Positions 15,760-22,922 of a DNA stretch of 40,578 bases are shown in pieces (position 1 is the stretch's first letter; each line of letters opens with the position of its first letter). The position numbers and the translations under genes were made by a program. The notes beneath the pieces were generated by a model, which saw nothing but the letters and a program-made list of their open reading frames with translations, ran no database searches and had not been told where the DNA came from. The DNA lies in NCBI GenBank assembly GCA_002345705.1, contig DDWO01000017.1, positions 17,943-58,520 on the forward strand, given 5' to 3'. The DNA comes from Acholeplasmataceae bacterium UBA2284. GTDB lineage: Bacteria; Bacillota_I; Bacilli_A; Acholeplasmatales; Acholeplasmataceae.

Positions 15760-15765
15760 TATAAT
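15760..15765 (+). promoter_or_regulatory. -10 element before the 15808 membrane gene
   Basis: A perfect TATAAT lies directly downstream of the hpf terminator; a weak -35 (GCGACA, 15736-15741) would fall within the hairpin. Confidence 0.4.
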
Positions 15766-15807
15766 ATGATTAAATCAAACAAAATATAAAGGTAACTTGA
15801 GGGACTT

Positions 15808-16317
15808 ATGAAATCTAAGGTAAAAACTATATCGTTATTTATTTTATCGCTTATTTATCCATATCTGTTAATTGATTTAGTGCTTGATGAAGCTGCTCCG
15901 TGGAATCCTATCTTTAATAGAGGATCCTTTATGCAAAACAACTGGGTATCCTTCCTTATTTTAATTTTACTATTTTCTGGAATCCTTTATTTAGGTAAAT
16001 ACGTGTTTAATGAAAAAAAGGATGAATCTAATCTCATCCTTAAAGTAATTTACAAGAATGTGATTGGATTTTCAATCCTATTCTTCTTATGGATCTTTTC
16101 CATTTTTATGATTTTACTGCTTGCAAATTCAGCCATTTTATATATTTTTTTCTTATATATTCTATTTTTCCCAATCCTGTTTTCAGGACTTTACTATTTA
16201 TTGGTTATAAAAAAAGACCAAACAAAATTTTCTAGTAATTTTTATATAATGATGTTATTCTTAGGTGTTGTCCTACCTGTTATATTTTATGGTTTATTAG
16301 CAGCAGCTGTTATATAA
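15808..16317 (+). CDS. Four-segment membrane protein, unknown
   Basis: The 169-residue, strongly hydrophobic protein has about four membrane segments (near 6-26, 44-64, 85-125 as one or two, and 146-168). A short Trp-rich loop follows the first segment and a basic loop (Lys-Lys-Asp-Gln-Thr-Lys) precedes the last. No family recognised. GAGGGAC precedes the ATG by six bases, and an upstream TATAAT suggests its own promoter. It converges with another small membrane gene, 19 bases away. Confidence 0.65.
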   Translation: MKSKVKTISLFILSLIYPYLLIDLVLDEAAPWNPIFNRGSFMQNNWVSFLILILLFSGILYLGKYVFNEKKDESNLILKVIYKNVIGFSILFFLWIFSIFMILLLANSAILYIFFLYILFFPILFSGLYYLLVIKKDQTKFSSNFYIMMLFLGVVLPVIFYGLLAAAVI

Positions 16318-16335
16318 AAAAAACTGCCGAAGCAG
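16316..16335 (-). terminator. Terminator of the minus-strand membrane gene
   Basis: On the minus strand, stem CTGC/GCAG with a stable TTCG tetraloop (16324-16335) is followed by eight T residues. On the plus strand the hairpin lacks a good T tract. Confidence 0.85.
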
Positions 16336-16336
16336 C

Positions 16337-16852
16337 TTAATTTAGATTTACATATAAGAATAATTCGATAAATAAATATATAGTGATTGAACTAAAGATA
16401 ATATTCGATCCAAAATTTAGAAGCAACAAATGGTTGTTTCTAATTTTTTTAGTATGAGCCCTTAAAATGATAAGCATCCATATCAAAATAACAACAATCA
16501 TAACAATAAATACAATGTAAATAGAGACTGCTCTTGGTATTTGGTTTGTAATAAAATAAAACATGAGTGTCAAACTTGAAATGATATTTAACAAAACAAC
16601 ATCATGGTTAAAAATCAAGCTCCAAGGAGATTTTTCAATATCGGAATCATTTATTAATTGTGGATGGAAAAACTTGGTCATAAAATAAAGGATAACTAAC
16701 GAAAACACAATAAAATTGATAGAAACGTGGTACATACTACCTGTTCCATAGGTTAAATCAGGATGTGTAATAAATAAAATACTATTCATTGACATAATGA
16801 TAACGATAATCATACCTACTATTGAAATCAATATTCTTTGAATTCTGCTCAT
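16337..16852 (-). CDS. Multi-pass membrane protein, unknown
   Basis: The 171-residue protein has about five hydrophobic segments (near 7-30, 42-60, 84-103, 108-131 and 142-168). A polar loop at 61-82 holds a Asp-x-Asp-Ile-Glu-Lys stretch, and a basic loop (Lys-Lys-Ile-Arg-Asn-Asn) separates the last two. I recognise no family or catalytic motif. AAGGGGAA lies about six bases before the ATG. It converges with the 15808 gene and stands upstream of nothing on its strand. Confidence 0.65.
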   Translation of the reverse strand: MSRIQRILISIVGMIIVIIMSMNSILFITHPDLTYGTGSMYHVSINFIVFSLVILYFMTKFFHPQLINDSDIEKSPWSLIFNHDVVLLNIISSLTLMFYFITNQIPRAVSIYIVFIVMIVVILIWMLIILRAHTKKIRNNHLLLLNFGSNIIFSSITIYLFIELFLYVNLN

Positions 16853-16916
16853 AGATTTCCCCTTAGTTATTTTCTATAGTATATCAAAAATTTAAATATT
16901 ATCAAAATTTCGGATG

Positions 16917-16946
16917 AAAAAAAGCAGGAGCAATAACCCCTGCTTT
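16917..16946 (-). terminator. Intrinsic terminator of sodA
   Basis: On the minus strand, stem AAAGCAGG/CCTGCTTT (16939-16946 with 16921-16928) is followed by a run of seven T residues. Confidence 0.85.
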
Positions 16947-16952
16947 AATGAT

Positions 16953-17561
16953 TTACTTGACTGCTTTTTGATATAATGAAGCAACAACTTCCCAGTTGAC
17001 CACATTGAAGAATGCGGAAACATAATCAGGACGTCTGTTTTGATAATTTAGGTAATAGGCATGTTCCCACACATCTAATCCTAAAATTGGTGTACCATCT
17101 GCTAGTGGAGTATCTTGGTTTGGTGTTGATAATACCTTTAATGTTTTCTCTGGTGTTACAATCAACCATGCCCAGCCACTACCAAATCTTGTCTTAGCAG
17201 CATTTGAAAATGCTTCTTTAAATGCTCCAAACGTACCGAATGCATCGTCAATTGCTTTTCCTAATGCACCCTTCGGTGTTTCTCCGTTGTTTACCTTAAG
17301 TAATTGCCAGAAGAATGTGTGGTTAAAATGTCCACCACCATTGTTTTGAACTGCACCACGAATGTCAGCTGGTACTAAGGATAGATCAGCTAATAAAGTT
17401 TCAAGTGAAGTTTTTAATTCAGGGTGCTTTTCTAAAGCAGCGTTAAGGTTAGTTATGTAAGCTTGATGATGCTTTGTGTAATGGATTTCCATTGTTCTAG
17501 CATCGATAAATGGCTCTAATGCATCGTATGCATAGCCTAGTTTTGGTAATTCGTATGTCAT
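16953..17561 (-). CDS. sodA: Superoxide dismutase, Mn/Fe family
   Basis: The 202-residue enzyme converts superoxide to oxygen and hydrogen peroxide. The four metal ligands are visible: His27, His81 (in Gly-Gly-Gly-His-x-Asn-His), Asp163 and His167 (Asp-Val-Trp-Glu-His-Ala-Tyr). The outer-sphere Gln sits at 149 (Asn-Gln-Asp) with Gly at 76-77, the pattern of the manganese form; cambialistic use cannot be excluded. No signal peptide, so it is cytosolic. AGGAGGA precedes the ATG. No catalase or peroxidase gene is seen nearby to remove the peroxide. Confidence 0.96.
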   Translation of the reverse strand: MTYELPKLGYAYDALEPFIDARTMEIHYTKHHQAYITNLNAALEKHPELKTSLETLLADLSLVPADIRGAVQNNGGGHFNHTFFWQLLKVNNGETPKGALGKAIDDAFGTFGAFKEAFSNAAKTRFGSGWAWLIVTPEKTLKVLSTPNQDTPLADGTPILGLDVWEHAYYLNYQNRRPDYVSAFFNVVNWEVVASLYQKAVK

Positions 17562-17589
17562 AATAGTTCCTCCTATAATTTATACCTTT

Positions 17590-17618
17590 ATCTTACCTCT
17601 TTTTACCCCTTATATCAA
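17590..17618 (-). promoter_or_regulatory. Possible promoter of sodA
   Basis: On the minus strand, TTGATA (17613-17618), a 17-base spacer and TAAGAT (17590-17595), 28 bases before the ATG. The -10 match is moderate. Confidence 0.4.
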
Positions 17619-17638
17619 ATCATTTGCGTATATACATT

Positions 17639-17669
17639 AAAAAAAGTCTAAATTAGAAATAACTTAGAC
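17639..17669 (-). terminator. Intrinsic terminator of rqcH
   Basis: On the minus strand, stem GTCTAA/TTAGAC (17664-17669 with 17646-17651) has a 12-base loop and ends in seven T residues. The rqcH stop codon overlaps the stem. Confidence 0.7.
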
Positions 17670-19235
17670 ATTCTTTAGGTAAGTAGTAATTTTCTCAAGG
17701 TCGATATCGATGTACATGGTTTGTTGATTCTTAATCGATACTCTATATCCGGGTACTCCTGGTATTTTTTTAATGTTTTTTACAAGTGTATAATCCACAG
17801 GTATGGATGATGATTCTCTTTGACTAGAAAAATATGCAGCAAGCATGCAAGCCTTTCTTTGAATCTGTTCATTCAATACTGGTGTATTGACAATCACATG
17901 TGCTCCTGGTGCACCCTTAACATGGAACCAATAATCATCCTTTTTTGCAAGCTCATGTGTAATGTATTCGTTTTGCAAATTGTTTTTCCCGATTGTATAA
18001 GTAATCTCTTGATCTTGAATGCGTAAAACATTTGGTTTACTTGCTTGTTTCTTGTTGTGAACTACCTTCGTCTTTACACTCTTAAATCCATAGGGAATTA
18101 ACTCTTTTTCTAAATCCTTTAATGAATCCGGAGTAGCAAAGCTTAAAAAGCCTTGGAAGTCCTTGAATAAATCAATAAGCTCATCATTTTGTTTCATTTG
18201 ATCATTGATATGGGTAATACCACGTTTCCCCTTTTGGTAAATCTTAAAGAAGTCCTGTGCGTTCTCATTTAATGTTTTTGTGGGATCTAATAGGACATTC
18301 TCATTATTGAGTTCAAGAGAAGAACGCTTTTCATTTAAATCTAACCCAGATTGGTAAATAAGGTCTCCGTATCTTTTTTTATCTAGCTTTTGGTTCGCTT
18401 CAACAATCATTTCTTCATATTGTAATCGCTTTTTTTCATATTTTTTCAGTTGTTTTTCAATAAAGAGCTGATGAGACAAAAATGATACTTTTTTCTCTTC
18501 CTTTTGGTCATCAATCATCTCTGAGATGGATGGGTAATATTTCTTTTGATGGGATGGATCAAATAGATCAAAAACATAATCCTTTTTTGAATCCAAATCT
18601 CTTGTAGGATTACAGTTTATTGTCTCTAATTGTACTTGATTTTCAAAAAGATATTTTGCAATAAATGGAGATATTCCCATATACTGATCAACTAAATCTT
18701 TTGGAGATTGTATTAAGCTATAATCAATTGCTAAGAATGATTTCTTTTCAGATGGAAAATATTCGAAAGCTGCTTGAGGTAAAAGCTGTCTACCTTCCTC
18801 GAAAAACATTTTTTTAAGTGTATCAACGATGACCTTGTCTTTGACAAGAAGTAAATTCGAATGTTTTCCCATGGCTTCAAATATAAGCTCTTTGGATACT
18901 GGACCATCAATAAAATCATAGACTGTAAAGCTTAGCGTAATGACCCGATCTGTCCCATATTGTGTAATACTCTCTAAAATTGCACCCTCTAAATGCTTCT
19001 TTAATGTGTTTAAAAACTGTGAGGATGCTTGGTTTTGTGTTTGAATTTTTGATAGATGAATTCCAAAGCGATTTGGTGATAAATAGATCTTTAAATGCTT
19101 TCTTTCACCTCGAAGATAAAAAACAAAAACAAACGAAAATTCATCGTTTTGATAGATCTTTTCCAATCTAGCTTTCGCTAAATTTTGATTTAATTCATGA
19201 ACCAAATGATATATAAAGAATCCATCAAACGCCAT
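17664..19235 (-). CDS. rqcH: Ribosome quality control protein RqcH (NFACT family)
   Basis: The 523-residue NFACT protein is known formerly as a fibronectin-binding protein. An NFACT-N domain begins Met-Ala-Phe-Asp-Gly. The Asp96-Arg97 pair in Gly-Thr-Asp-Arg matches the residues Bacillus RqcH needs for alanine tailing. A long coiled-coil middle (about 255-400, Lys/Glu/Gln-rich) and a C-terminal NFACT-R domain with Tyr-Trp-Phe-His-Val-Lys and Pro-Gly-Ala-His-Val follow. RqcH binds stalled 50S subunits and adds C-terminal alanine tails that mark nascent chains for decay. The ATG at 19235 is chosen because AAGAGGTGG lies five bases upstream; the earlier ATG at 19253 would put that site inside the gene. 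It is divergent from gmk. Confidence 0.93.
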   Translation of the reverse strand: MAFDGFFIYHLVHELNQNLAKARLEKIYQNDEFSFVFVFYLRGERKHLKIYLSPNRFGIHLSKIQTQNQASSQFLNTLKKHLEGAILESITQYGTDRVITLSFTVYDFIDGPVSKELIFEAMGKHSNLLLVKDKVIVDTLKKMFFEEGRQLLPQAAFEYFPSEKKSFLAIDYSLIQSPKDLVDQYMGISPFIAKYLFENQVQLETINCNPTRDLDSKKDYVFDLFDPSHQKKYYPSISEMIDDQKEEKKVSFLSHQLFIEKQLKKYEKKRLQYEEMIVEANQKLDKKRYGDLIYQSGLDLNEKRSSLELNNENVLLDPTKTLNENAQDFFKIYQKGKRGITHINDQMKQNDELIDLFKDFQGFLSFATPDSLKDLEKELIPYGFKSVKTKVVHNKKQASKPNVLRIQDQEITYTIGKNNLQNEYITHELAKKDDYWFHVKGAPGAHVIVNTPVLNEQIQRKACMLAAYFSSQRESSSIPVDYTLVKNIKKIPGVPGYRVSIKNQQTMYIDIDLEKITTYLKNV

Positions 19236-19321
19236 AATCCACCTCTTAATCATTTTATCACATAATTACATGTATTATTCTTCCTGTAAGCGTTCTTTTC
19301 ATGTAAATATTTTCAAATCTA

Positions 19322-19350
19322 TTTACACTCTTCCGTTTATCATATATAAT
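19322..19350 (+). promoter_or_regulatory. Promoter of gmk-rpoZ
   Basis: TTTACA (19322-19327), a 17-base spacer and a perfect TATAAT (19345-19350), 33 bases before the gmk ATG. Confidence 0.8.
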
Positions 19351-19382
19351 AGATTATAAATATCAAGCATAAGGAGGAGCCA

Positions 19383-20003
19383 ATGAAATTAAATGAACGC
19401 GGATTATTAGTCGTTTTATCTGGCCCTTCAGGTGTGGGAAAAGGTACTGTCAGAAGAGCCTTATTTCAGTTACCTCATCATGATCTTGTTTATTCAGTAT
19501 CAATGACTACAAGAGCTCCTAGACAAGGAGAAGTTGAAGGAGTTGACTATTACTTCGTTGACAAAGAAACATTTCTGAAACGAATTAAGGAAAACAAGTT
19601 TTTAGAATGGGCAGAATTTGTCGGTAATTACTATGGAACACCTAGAGACAAAGTAGAAGAACAACTTGATAAAGGAAAAGAAGTTGTCTTAGAAATTGAG
19701 GTTGAAGGTGCACTTCAAGTTCGTAAGCAAATGAAGGAAGCAGTTTTCATTTTCTTGGTTCCACCCGGGAAAAAAGCATTATATGAACGCTTAAAAAATA
19801 GAGGTACTGAAGCACTAGAAATGATTGAAAAGCGTATGAAAAAAGCAGAATCAGAATTTTTACTTGCCCATAAATACGATTATATCGTAGTTAATGATGA
19901 AGTCAATAATGCTGCGGATCGTATTATGGCGATTATCCGTGCTGAGCATGCGAAGACTGAAAGAACAATTCACAACTATATTAAGATGATTGGAGAAAAA
20001 TAA
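19383..20003 (+). CDS. gmk: Guanylate kinase
   Basis: The 206-residue cytosolic enzyme phosphorylates GMP to GDP with ATP. The P-loop is Gly14-Pro-Ser-Gly-Val-Gly-Lys20-Gly-Thr. GMP-binding residues appear in Ser-Met-Thr-Thr-Arg-x-Pro-Arg-x-Gly-Glu, with Val-Asp-Tyr-Tyr-Phe-Val and Glu-Trp-Ala-Glu-Phe after it; the lid carries the Arg-Gly-Thr-Glu stretch near 141. AAGGAGGAG precedes the ATG. It lies two bases before rpoZ, a pairing kept in many Bacillota. Confidence 0.97.
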   Translation: MKLNERGLLVVLSGPSGVGKGTVRRALFQLPHHDLVYSVSMTTRAPRQGEVEGVDYYFVDKETFLKRIKENKFLEWAEFVGNYYGTPRDKVEEQLDKGKEVVLEIEVEGALQVRKQMKEAVFIFLVPPGKKALYERLKNRGTEALEMIEKRMKKAESEFLLAHKYDYIVVNDEVNNAADRIMAIIRAEHAKTERTIHNYIKMIGEK

Positions 20004-20005
20004 AA

Positions 20006-20221
20006 ATGACAAAAAATAAAGACGGTATGCGCTATCCATCGATTGATAAATTGTTATCAAAGATTGATTCAAAATACAAATTGGTTTATGCAGCGAGTAA
20101 AGTTGCTCAAATCATCGAATCAGAAAAGCTAAAGGTTGAAGATACACAATGTGTGAAATCAATTGGTATTGCACTAGAAGAGATTCTAGATGGAAAAGTA
20201 AAAATTGATTTTGAATCCTAA
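20006..20221 (+). CDS. rpoZ: RNA polymerase omega subunit
   Basis: The 71-residue protein carries the omega signature: Met-Arg-Tyr-Pro-Ser-Ile-Asp then Ser-Lys-Tyr-x-Leu-Val and an Ala-Ala-Ser-Lys helix, followed by a Lys-x-Ile-Gly-Ile-Ala-Leu-Glu-Glu-Ile stretch. The usual Lys-Arg-Ala in the second helix is Lys-Val-Ala here. Omega aids assembly and stability of the polymerase through the beta-prime subunit. The position directly after gmk supports the call. Confidence 0.9.
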   Translation: MTKNKDGMRYPSIDKLLSKIDSKYKLVYAASKVAQIIESEKLKVEDTQCVKSIGIALEEILDGKVKIDFES

Positions 20222-20226
20222 TAATC

Positions 20227-20246
20227 AAGCGAGCAATCGCTTTTTT
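20227..20246 (+). terminator. Intrinsic terminator of gmk-rpoZ
   Basis: Stem AAGCGA/TCGCTT (20227-20232 with 20237-20242), loop GCAA and a T tract. Confidence 0.85.
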
Positions 20247-20287
20247 ATTTAGGTCGTCTTTTTTCAAATCAGTCAAATGCCTAGATA

Positions 20288-20296
20288 TGATACAAT
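20288..20296 (+). promoter_or_regulatory. Extended -10 promoter of uvrC
   Basis: TGATACAAT is an extended -10, 18 bases before the GTG start. No strong -35 is seen, and no SOS-type box was recognised. Confidence 0.5.
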
Positions 20297-20313
20297 AGAA
20301 ATGGTGATTATTT

Positions 20314-22044
20314 GTGAATCTAAAGGATAAGATTGCGCTATTACCAATTGAACCTGGTTGCTATTTGATGAAAAATAGCAATGACGAAGTCATTTATGTT
20401 GGTAAAGCGAAGAACTTAAAAAATCGTGTGAAGACCTATTTCATGGGTGCACATAATGAAAAGACAACCAGATTGGTATCTGAGATTGTTGATTTTTCAT
20501 ATGTGCTAACCAATAGTGAACATGAGTCATTGATTTTAGAAATTAACCTAATCAAGCAATATTTACCAAAATATAACATTCGACTTGTGGATGATAAAAC
20601 ATATCCATATATTGAAATCACTGAAGAAGAATATCCAAAACTTCAAGTTGTTAGACAAAAGGATGTAAAGGGAAAGGTTTTTGGACCCTATCCAAATGTT
20701 TATGGAGCGAGAGAAACCGTTCGATTACTTAATCGTATTTATCCATTAAGAAAATGTGAAACACTTCCTAAAAAAGCATGTCTTTATTATCATATAGGAC
20801 AGTGCCTAGCACCGTGCATTTTTAAGGATGTCGATTATAAGGATACTGTACTTGAAATCACTAGATTTTTAAAGGGTGATACAAAGGAAGTATTAAATAA
20901 ATTGAATCAAGAAATGGGTAAAGCATCCGAGGATATGGCCTATGAAAAAGCGATTGAGTTTAGAGACATGATTAACCATATAGAAGCAACAACAGAAAAA
21001 CAGATTATCAATTTAAATGATTTTAAGGATCGCGATGCAATTAGCTATGCATTCTCAAAGGATGACATTTCTCTACAAATCTTAATGATGCGTCAAGGAA
21101 AGATTGTTGATCATCATCAGGTTGTATTTGCTTTTGTTGGAGAGGTTATGGATGCAGTATTTTCCTACCTTCAGCAATTCTATGAATTGACTTCACCAGA
21201 TGAAATACTATTTAGTGATCGCTTCAAATGGGAAGATGTAGAACCCTATTTTGGTAAGAAGGCTTTAATTCCTCAAAAGGGCGATAAAAAGAAAATTACT
21301 GAGCTTGCATCTAAAAATGCTGATTATGATTTAGAGCACCATTATATGCTATACAGACATAAGGATGAAAAGAAACAAAAAGCCTTAGAGGATTTAGCTG
21401 AATTAATCAAACACCCTGTTAACCACATTGAAATCTTTGATAATGCTCAGCTCTTTGGTACGGCTCCGATCTCTGCACTTGTCGTTTTTAAGGATGGTGA
21501 TTTTGAAAGAAAAAGCTATCGAAAATATCATCTACAAACAACAACCAATGATGATTATCAAGCGATGAAGGAAGTTACCTATAGAAGATATCAAAAGCTA
21601 CTTTTAGAAAATAAACCATTCCCCGATTTGATCTTAGTTGATGGGGGAAAAGGACAGCTTTCTGCAGCGCAGGAAATACTAGATAGCCTTGGATTAAAAA
21701 TCAAAATTGCTGGACTCAAAAAGAATAAAACACATACATTAGAAGCTTTAGTTTATCAAAATGAAGTTATACCTTTACTTAAACAAAGTGAAATCTATAA
21801 GCTCTTACTAAAGATATCTGAAGAGGTCCATAGATTTGCTATAGATTTTCATAGATCGACAAGAAATAAAAAAGCAATTTCCTCTCCTCTTGATGATATC
21901 AAGGGAATAGGTGATAAAAGAAAAAAGGCTTTGTTAAGCCACTTTAAAAGTATCGATGAGATTAGAAATGCCAGCGATGAAACTCTTCAAGAGCTTGGTA
22001 TTCCTGCAGAGATTGCTAAAAAGTTGAAAGAGGAATTGAAATGA
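20314..22044 (+). CDS. uvrC: UvrABC excinuclease subunit C
   Basis: The 576-residue nucleotide-excision-repair nuclease makes the two incisions around UvrB-bound lesions. The N-terminal GIY-YIG domain is seen as Gly-Cys-Tyr-Leu then Ile-Tyr-Val-Gly-Lys-Ala-Lys-Asn-Leu-Lys-x-Arg-Val (3' incision). A Cys cluster (about 148-168), a UVR domain (about 190-225), the RNase H-like endonuclease with Leu-Val-Asp-Gly-Gly-Lys-Gly-Gln (5' incision) and a C-terminal helix-hairpin-helix (about 525-576) follow. The GTG start has a GGTGATT site; codons after it encode the usual Asp-Lys-x-x-x-Leu-Pro opening. The stop overlaps the next ATG by four bases. Confidence 0.97.
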   Translation: MNLKDKIALLPIEPGCYLMKNSNDEVIYVGKAKNLKNRVKTYFMGAHNEKTTRLVSEIVDFSYVLTNSEHESLILEINLIKQYLPKYNIRLVDDKTYPYIEITEEEYPKLQVVRQKDVKGKVFGPYPNVYGARETVRLLNRIYPLRKCETLPKKACLYYHIGQCLAPCIFKDVDYKDTVLEITRFLKGDTKEVLNKLNQEMGKASEDMAYEKAIEFRDMINHIEATTEKQIINLNDFKDRDAISYAFSKDDISLQILMMRQGKIVDHHQVVFAFVGEVMDAVFSYLQQFYELTSPDEILFSDRFKWEDVEPYFGKKALIPQKGDKKKITELASKNADYDLEHHYMLYRHKDEKKQKALEDLAELIKHPVNHIEIFDNAQLFGTAPISALVVFKDGDFERKSYRKYHLQTTTNDDYQAMKEVTYRRYQKLLLENKPFPDLILVDGGKGQLSAAQEILDSLGLKIKIAGLKKNKTHTLEALVYQNEVIPLLKQSEIYKLLLKISEEVHRFAIDFHRSTRNKKAISSPLDDIKGIGDKRKKALLSHFKSIDEIRNASDETLQELGIPAEIAKKLKEELK

Positions 22045-22868
22045 AAAGAATCATACACAGCGTTGACCAAAAACAAAAGATTTTCTATATGATTTATGAT
22101 GGTAGAAAAATCGGATTTTATTTAACCAACCGTTTATCAAAAACATTTTTTCCATACTTAAGAAAAGGTGTTCTTGTTGATTTTGAGATTGCTCCAAAAA
22201 TGAAAAAAATCGGATTATACTCATTTTATCAGGTTGCTCATTTTAATCAAATCGTTTCATTAAGTCCATATATTGTGCATTATGATTTATTCAAATTAAG
22301 ACACGATATGAGAGACGTTCTCAATCAAAACAATCATTATCTTTTTATTGATTTTGAAATGACAATGCCTGGATATCATGACACTGATTTTAAACCAGAA
22401 ATTATTCAGGTTGGATACGTACTAGCTGAAGCAAGAGGACCAATCATTCATTCCGATGGCTACTATGTACTACCCAAGGAAAGAACAACACTTTCAAAGC
22501 GAACTAAAAAATTCTTAAAGTTAGATGAAGAGCAATTTTTCAATGATGCGTTAGCGTATGACCATTTTTATGATAACCTAGCAAAGCTAATTAAAACCTA
22601 TCATCCTAAGCTTGTTGTATGGGGTAAAAATGATTTAACTGCGTTAAACGATTCCTATGAGATTCATGATAAGAAAAAATTAACAAACGATTTTGATTTC
22701 ATCGATCTCCTAAAGCTTCATAAGGATTATTATAATTTGAAGGACGATTTAGGATTATTTAAGGCATATAAAACATACTTTGATGTTGATTTTGTACAGG
22801 AGCATGATGCGAAGGATGATGCTTTAGTTACCAAATACGTATTTGATTCATTTCTAGATTACATGTAA
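22041..22868 (+). CDS. DEDDh 3'-5' exonuclease domain protein
   Basis: The 275-residue protein has an N-terminal domain of about 95 residues, beta-rich and OB-like in appearance. A DnaQ/RNase T-type exonuclease follows: Exo I Asp104-Phe-Glu106, Exo II Asp198 (in Lys-Asn-Asp), and Exo III His255-x4-Asp260. The intact set predicts a two-metal 3'-5' exonuclease. The substrate, DNA or RNA, cannot be told; relatives include KapD and ERI-1-like enzymes. The ATGA overlap with uvrC shows one operon and hints at a role in excision repair, but it could equally be an RNA-trimming enzyme. Confidence 0.8.
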   Translation: MKRIIHSVDQKQKIFYMIYDGRKIGFYLTNRLSKTFFPYLRKGVLVDFEIAPKMKKIGLYSFYQVAHFNQIVSLSPYIVHYDLFKLRHDMRDVLNQNNHYLFIDFEMTMPGYHDTDFKPEIIQVGYVLAEARGPIIHSDGYYVLPKERTTLSKRTKKFLKLDEEQFFNDALAYDHFYDNLAKLIKTYHPKLVVWGKNDLTALNDSYEIHDKKKLTNDFDFIDLLKLHKDYYNLKDDLGLFKAYKTYFDVDFVQEHDAKDDALVTKYVFDSFLDYM

Positions 22869-22901
22869 AAAAAAGAATGCGAGAATTTATCTCGCATTTT
22901 T
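22867..22901. terminator. Bidirectional terminator between exonuclease gene and rnjA
   Basis: An 8-bp stem (22877-22884 with 22890-22897) has a 5-base loop, five T residues on the plus side and eight A residues on the other, so it can serve both convergent genes. Confidence 0.85.
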
Positions 22902-22922
22902 ATTTATATTTTACTTATTCAA

